Positions 6,581 to 7,680 of a stretch of DNA of 7,680 bases are shown in pieces. The stretch comes from Nitrospira sp. (GTDB taxonomy: Bacteria; Nitrospirota; Nitrospiria; Nitrospirales; Nitrospiraceae), in assembly GCA_025361385.1 (NCBI GenBank), contig JANYAJ010000241.1, positions 1 through 7,680 of the forward strand. Direction: 5' to 3'. Made by a program: the position numbers and the translations under genes. Below the pieces are notes generated by a model, which worked only from the letters and a program-made list of their open reading frames with translations, was not told the DNA's origin and searched no databases. Numbering within the stretch: position 1 is the first letter of the stretch; each line of letters opens with the position of its first letter.

Positions 6581-7254
6581 CGCGCACAACCACACAAGGG
6601 ACCGGCGCTTCCCACACGACCATCGGCATCACCGACCTCATGACCTCGCTCGCAGTCGTGTTCATCTTGCTCTTCGCCGCACAGATGACCAAGACTTCCT
6701 CCGCGGCGCAGTCCGAGCTGCAGGAAAATAGAGAGGACGTGCAAACGGCGCTACAAGACCACATCCAGCGCTTGGGGCTCTCGCTCGATGCAGACCCCCG
6801 AGACCCGCTCGCGCTCCTGATTGTCGTCCCGGAAAACCGGCTGACGTTTGAGTTCGGGAGAAGCACGTTGTCCTCGACTGCGGATGCGTTTCTCGCAGAC
6901 GCCCTCCCCTTCTATGTGGGGGCCTTGTGCGGGCCGCTGCGCGACAAGATCGACTCTCTCGCCATCGAAGGGCATACCGATGATCACGGCAGCGATGCCT
7001 TGAATCTCAAGTTGAGTCAGGAGCGCTCGCTGGCCGTCATGGTGAAGGGGATGGAGATTATTCAGACCAAAGAGCCATCGGCCTATCAATGCTTTCAAGA
7101 AATCACGTCGGCGACCGGACGCGGCAGACAAGACCTGGTCTATGATGCGACGGCGATCGTCAATCGCGAGAAAAGCCGACGGGTGATCTTTAAAATTCGC
7201 CTCCGCTCTGCCGAGCAACTACACTACCTGGACGGGGCAACCAAGAATCTATAA
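6577..7254 (+). CDS. MotB/OmpA-domain motor subunit, ZorB-like
   Basis: This is a 225-residue envelope protein that probably anchors the motor to peptidoglycan. A cytoplasmic N-terminus of about 17 residues precedes a single membrane helix, ITDLMTSLAVVFILLFAAQM (18-37). D20 at its start matches the ion-carrying aspartate of MotB, ExbD and ZorB. A short polar linker (38-70) leads to an OmpA-like domain (about 78-210). Its signature is IEGHTDDHGSDALNLKLSQER (E131, D135, N143, S147, R150), with D135 and R150 expected to bind diaminopimelate. A C-terminal VNREKSRRVIFKI strand completes the fold. The start codon overlaps the upstream stop as ATGA, with AAGG nine bases ahead, so the two subunits are probably made in coupled amounts. 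Length and layout match ZorB. No further same-strand gene follows. Confidence 0.88.
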   Translation: MTRTTTQGTGASHTTIGITDLMTSLAVVFILLFAAQMTKTSSAAQSELQENREDVQTALQDHIQRLGLSLDADPRDPLALLIVVPENRLTFEFGRSTLSSTADAFLADALPFYVGALCGPLRDKIDSLAIEGHTDDHGSDALNLKLSQERSLAVMVKGMEIIQTKEPSAYQCFQEITSATGRGRQDLVYDATAIVNREKSRRVIFKIRLRSAEQLHYLDGATKNL

Positions 7255-7415
7255 CCCCTGACAGCCGGACCGCCCCAATGGACTTCCTTCTGTTTGATTC
7301 TGGACTGTGTCGAACCCTTCACATGCAGAAGCTGGGAAAACTCACGCCGAGGTCCTCTCCGACTTCACCTGGCCCGCCAATTTTTCCGGTACTCAGAAGT
7401 GAAAGTTGCGGCTGT
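7255..7415. other. Convergent intergenic region
   Basis: These 161 nt lie between the end of the motor operon and the end of the minus-strand transporter gene. I see no clear hairpin with a T-tract in either direction, and no gene. Confidence 0.5.
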
Positions 7416-7680
7416 CTACGTGGAGGGTCGTCCAACCAAGCTGCCGAGACAGCGCTTGGCCCAAAGATAACTGGCCGGCAATCCAGGCTGATTGGCGCTA
7501 CGAACCAATTCAGCGCCGACAAGAATAATTGCGCCGCCTACCATGGTGCCGAACTGAATACGTTCGCCCAAGTAGAGGTGGGCCACAAGAATGCCGCCCA
7601 CGGGGGCCAAGTTCTGGTACACCGCGACGGTGGCGGGGCAAATGCTTTGGAGCGCCCGATACCGCAGGAGGAAGACGGAG
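7416..7680 (-). CDS. EamA/DMT-family transporter, C-terminal part only
   Basis: The last 87 codons of a drug/metabolite-type permease are visible; the 5' part lies beyond the right edge. The frame stays open to the edge and ends at TAG (7418-7416). The segment reading RALQSICPATVAVYQNLAPV, then GGILVAHLYLGERIQFGTMVGGAIILVGAELV, is the typical final pair of helices of an EamA repeat, including the conserved LGE in the loop. A polar tail of about 30 residues (NQPGLPASYLWAKRC onward) follows, longer than usual but without features. The substrate cannot be told. It is convergent to the motor operon and is unlikely to be part of it. Confidence 0.8.
   Translation of the reverse strand, partial: SVFLLRYRALQSICPATVAVYQNLAPVGGILVAHLYLGERIQFGTMVGGAIILVGAELVRSANQPGLPASYLWAKRCLGSLVGRPST

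Noticed and set aside
5351..7254. A complete Zorya defence system.
   Set aside because: Only the two motor subunits are present. The space downstream holds a convergent EamA permease, with no helicase, nuclease or ZorC-like gene in the window.
5351..7254. Flagellar stator genes motA and motB.
   Set aside because: The channel subunit has a different helix layout and a C-terminal tail, and no flagellar or chemotaxis gene is adjacent.

Overview
The window is a stretch of bacterial chromosome of moderately high GC content. Three minus-strand signalling genes lie on the left, a two-gene plus-strand operon lies to their right, and the 3' end of an unrelated transporter gene sits at the right edge. 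A PAS-rich sensor kinase, a NarL-type regulator and an envelope-spanning motor pair together suggest a Gram-negative environmental bacterium. A Nitrospira-like organism would fit the style of the signalling proteins, but that is only an impression; no marker gene is present to prove it.

Left part (1-5068, minus strand). Transcription would run right to left. First comes a 1111-residue membrane histidine kinase (1568-4903) with about four N-terminal membrane helices, six PAS/PAC modules, and a HisKA_3-type dimerisation domain with an HATPase. Its stop overlaps by 20 nt the start of a 219-residue NarL/FixJ-type response regulator (928-1587), which has an excellent ribosome binding site inside the kinase gene. 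About 170 nt further on lies a protein with two receiver domains (1-757, cut by the edge). Its first receiver has lost the phosphoacceptor aspartate. Its final residues change abruptly in composition and do not look like a receiver, which may mark a chimeric join.

Middle (4904-5350). A 447-nt divergent intergenic region separates the kinase from the plus-strand operon. It contains a perfect 7-bp inverted repeat, a good -35-like hexamer facing the kinase, and a leader stem-loop ahead of the plus-strand operon.

Right part (5351-7254, plus strand). Two genes overlapping by ATGA encode a MotA/TolQ/ExbB-type proton-channel subunit with a C-terminal tail, and a MotB-like subunit with one membrane helix and an OmpA peptidoglycan-binding domain. 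They resemble ZorA and ZorB, the motor of Zorya anti-phage systems. The expected cytoplasmic effectors (ZorC/ZorD, ZorE or ZorF/ZorG) do not follow. The next gene is a convergent EamA-type transporter (7416-7680, partial). This is therefore a stand-alone stator-like motor, divergent from a multi-PAS two-component system, and is the most interesting element here.

A working picture, inferred only from adjacency, is that the kinase and regulator sense an intracellular or membrane signal and may control the divergent motor operon. No RNA genes, CRISPR arrays or insertion sequences were seen.
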